From assembly GCA_004375785.1 (NCBI GenBank), contig SOKM01000218.1, positions 1 to 5,330 of the forward strand: DNA of 5,330 nt, written 5' to 3'. Made by a program: the position numbers and the translations under genes. This document shows, one piece after another, positions 4,738 to 5,330 of the stretch. The notes below the pieces were generated by a model, which had not been told where the DNA came from, did no database searches, and worked only from the letters and a program-made list of their open reading frames with translations. Each line of letters starts with the position of its first letter. Position 1 is the stretch's first letter. This DNA is from Candidatus Cloacimonadota bacterium. Lineage in GTDB: Bacteria; Hydrothermota; E44-bin80.

Positions 4738-5099
4738 TTCCCCTCCTCAAGCACGGCTAATACGGCTCTTAGGCAGGCTTCGAGGGGGGTTTTGGCTTTC
4801 TCCCCTCTTATTTTTTTGAACGGATTGCCCACAACGCTACTCTCAGCAGTAAAAGTCCACTCCCCATCTTTGTAACAAATAAAACTGAAAATGTGATTAA
4901 AGCCTTTTTGCTCAAGAAACTCCAAGCAGTCGGATATAGTCCAGAGGGGAAGCCAATCTTCTTCTCTATATCCCTTCCCAGAAAAGGTCTTGAGCTTTAC
5001 TTCATTGAAATCAATAAACCAATCTCCATATTCAATTTTCTTCCTCCACTTCTCCGCCACCTGCTTACACAGACTTATTTCTTCTTTGGTAAATTTCAT
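4734..5099 (-). CDS. Phage-type hypothetical protein, possible ABA-sandwich-like fold
   Basis: This soluble 121-residue protein has an N-terminal helix (EEISLCKQVAEKWRKKI), then a Trp-rich section (WLPLWTISDCLEFLEQKGF, about 49-67), strands around GEWTFTAES, and a C-terminal helix TPLEACLRAVLAVLEE (104-119). The final TPxEAxxxAxLAxLEE pattern after a substrate-like middle part is common in small phage proteins annotated as ABA-sandwich or as hypothetical proteins expressed near methyltransferases and nucleases. The match is only by impression, and no function is claimed. The ATG is well chosen: GGAGGTGA, a full Shine-Dalgarno match, lies three bases upstream. The start overlaps the stop of the zinc-ribbon gene by four bases, and the stop overlaps the next start (ATGA). 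Confidence 0.82.
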   Translation of the reverse strand: MKFTKEEISLCKQVAEKWRKKIEYGDWFIDFNEVKLKTFSGKGYREEDWLPLWTISDCLEFLEQKGFNHIFSFICYKDGEWTFTAESSVVGNPFKKIRGEKAKTPLEACLRAVLAVLEEGK

Positions 5100-5257
5100 A
5101 ATTCACCTCCACACCAAGGACAAAAATATATCCTAGATTCTATTCCCTCAACCACACAAAGAGAATATGCTATCATGCCACCAGGATATACGGTTTTTTT
5201 AATTTCGTAATTCTTATTAACCGCTTCTCTAAGTCTCTTGCATTTACATTTTCTCAC
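5096..5257 (-). CDS. 53-aa zinc-ribbon miniprotein
   Basis: This small gene encodes a 53-residue protein. It opens with MRKCKCKRLREAV, contains VYPGGMIAYSLC, and ends YFCPWCGGEL. C46-P-W-C49 followed by GG is a zinc-knuckle half typical of zinc ribbons, and C4-K-C6 at the N-terminus is the likely second half, with C34 available as an extra ligand. Such miniproteins are frequent in phage early regions and may bind nucleic acid or a host protein; the partner is unknown. The start is GTG, with GGAGG seven bases upstream, and it overlaps the preceding stop by four bases (GTGA). No ATG gives a workable alternative, since the nearest ATG is followed at once by TAA. The stop overlaps the next gene start (ATGA). 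Confidence 0.8.
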   Translation of the reverse strand: MRKCKCKRLREAVNKNYEIKKTVYPGGMIAYSLCVVEGIESRIYFCPWCGGEL

Positions 5258-5330
5258 TTTACTTCCTCCACAAGCTTAATAAATGTTTCCGGTTTCTTGT
5301 CCGACTTTTCCCACTCATCCTTAATCTTAG
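5254..5330 (-). CDS. 3' end of an unknown gene (5' end outside window)
   Basis: The last 24 codons of a gene entering from the right edge are visible, ending DKKPETFIKLVEEVK and a TGA that overlaps the GTG start of the zinc-ribbon gene (GTGA). The tail is a charged amphipathic helix rich in Lys and Glu. The overlap with the next start and the GGAGG embedded in its last codons support it as a true coding end. Too little is present to name a family. Confidence 0.6.
   Translation of the reverse strand, partial: KIKDEWEKSDKKPETFIKLVEEVK

Noticed and set aside
4893..5210. Plus-strand open frame of 105 codons
   Set aside because: It is antisense to the 121-aa and zinc-ribbon genes, both of which have strong ribosome sites and coupled starts. 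Its sequence is not domain-like.
1..5330. CRISPR array, tRNA, insertion sequence, attachment site or rho-independent terminator
   Set aside because: No regularly spaced repeats, cloverleaf, transposase, terminal inverted repeats or hairpin followed by a T run was seen by eye. Coding sequence fills nearly the whole window.

Overview
This 5.3 kb window looks like the early or accessory region of a tailed double-stranded DNA phage, or of a prophage. Every supported gene lies on the minus strand, so transcription runs from the right end of the window to the left. The genes are very short and packed start-to-stop, mostly through 4-base ATGA or GTGA overlaps, and most have strong GGAGG-type Shine-Dalgarno sites. 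The proteins are typical phage cargo: DNA methyltransferases, nuclease-fold proteins, a small helix-turn-helix protein, zinc-ribbon or Cys-rich miniproteins, and small membrane/coiled-coil proteins. The DNA is AT-rich, and AGA/AGG and ATA codons are common. The Shine-Dalgarno use fits a bacterial or SD-using archaeal host, but the sequence does not identify the host. No capsid, terminase, portal, tail, integrase or replication hallmark is visible, so the phage assignment is inferred from gene style and protein families.

Layout in transcription order (right to left): the 3' end of an unknown gene (5254-5330); a 53-aa zinc-ribbon protein (5096-5257); a 121-aa phage-type protein (4734-5099); an 82-aa membrane/coiled-coil protein (4489-4737); a 52-aa Cys-rich protein (4334-4492); a 16-codon mini-ORF (4287-4337) that carries the strong ribosome site ahead of the next gene; a Dam-type N6-adenine methyltransferase with an N-terminal HTH-like extension (3472-4290); a 137-aa PD-(D/E)XK nuclease-like protein (3093-3506); a 55-aa HTH protein (2918-3085); a compact C5-cytosine methyltransferase-like protein (2329-2925); a 102-aa PD-(D/E)XK-like protein with Gln in place of the usual Glu (2024-2332); a beta-class N4-cytosine/N6-adenine methyltransferase (532-2004); an 85-aa membrane protein with a glycine zipper (275-532); and the 5' part of a coiled-coil/winged-helix protein that runs off the left end (1-278).

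Working together: three methyltransferases of three different families sit within about 4 kb of one another. Two nuclease-fold proteins and a small DNA-binding protein are interleaved with them in what looks like one polycistronic message. The simplest reading is a DNA-modification module that protects the phage genome from host restriction or marks it, but sequence alone does not show whether the nuclease-fold proteins restrict anything. No stretch above 20 bases is free of supported coding sequence, and no promoter, terminator, tRNA, CRISPR array or insertion sequence was found. The plus-strand reading frames appear to be shadows of the minus-strand genes.
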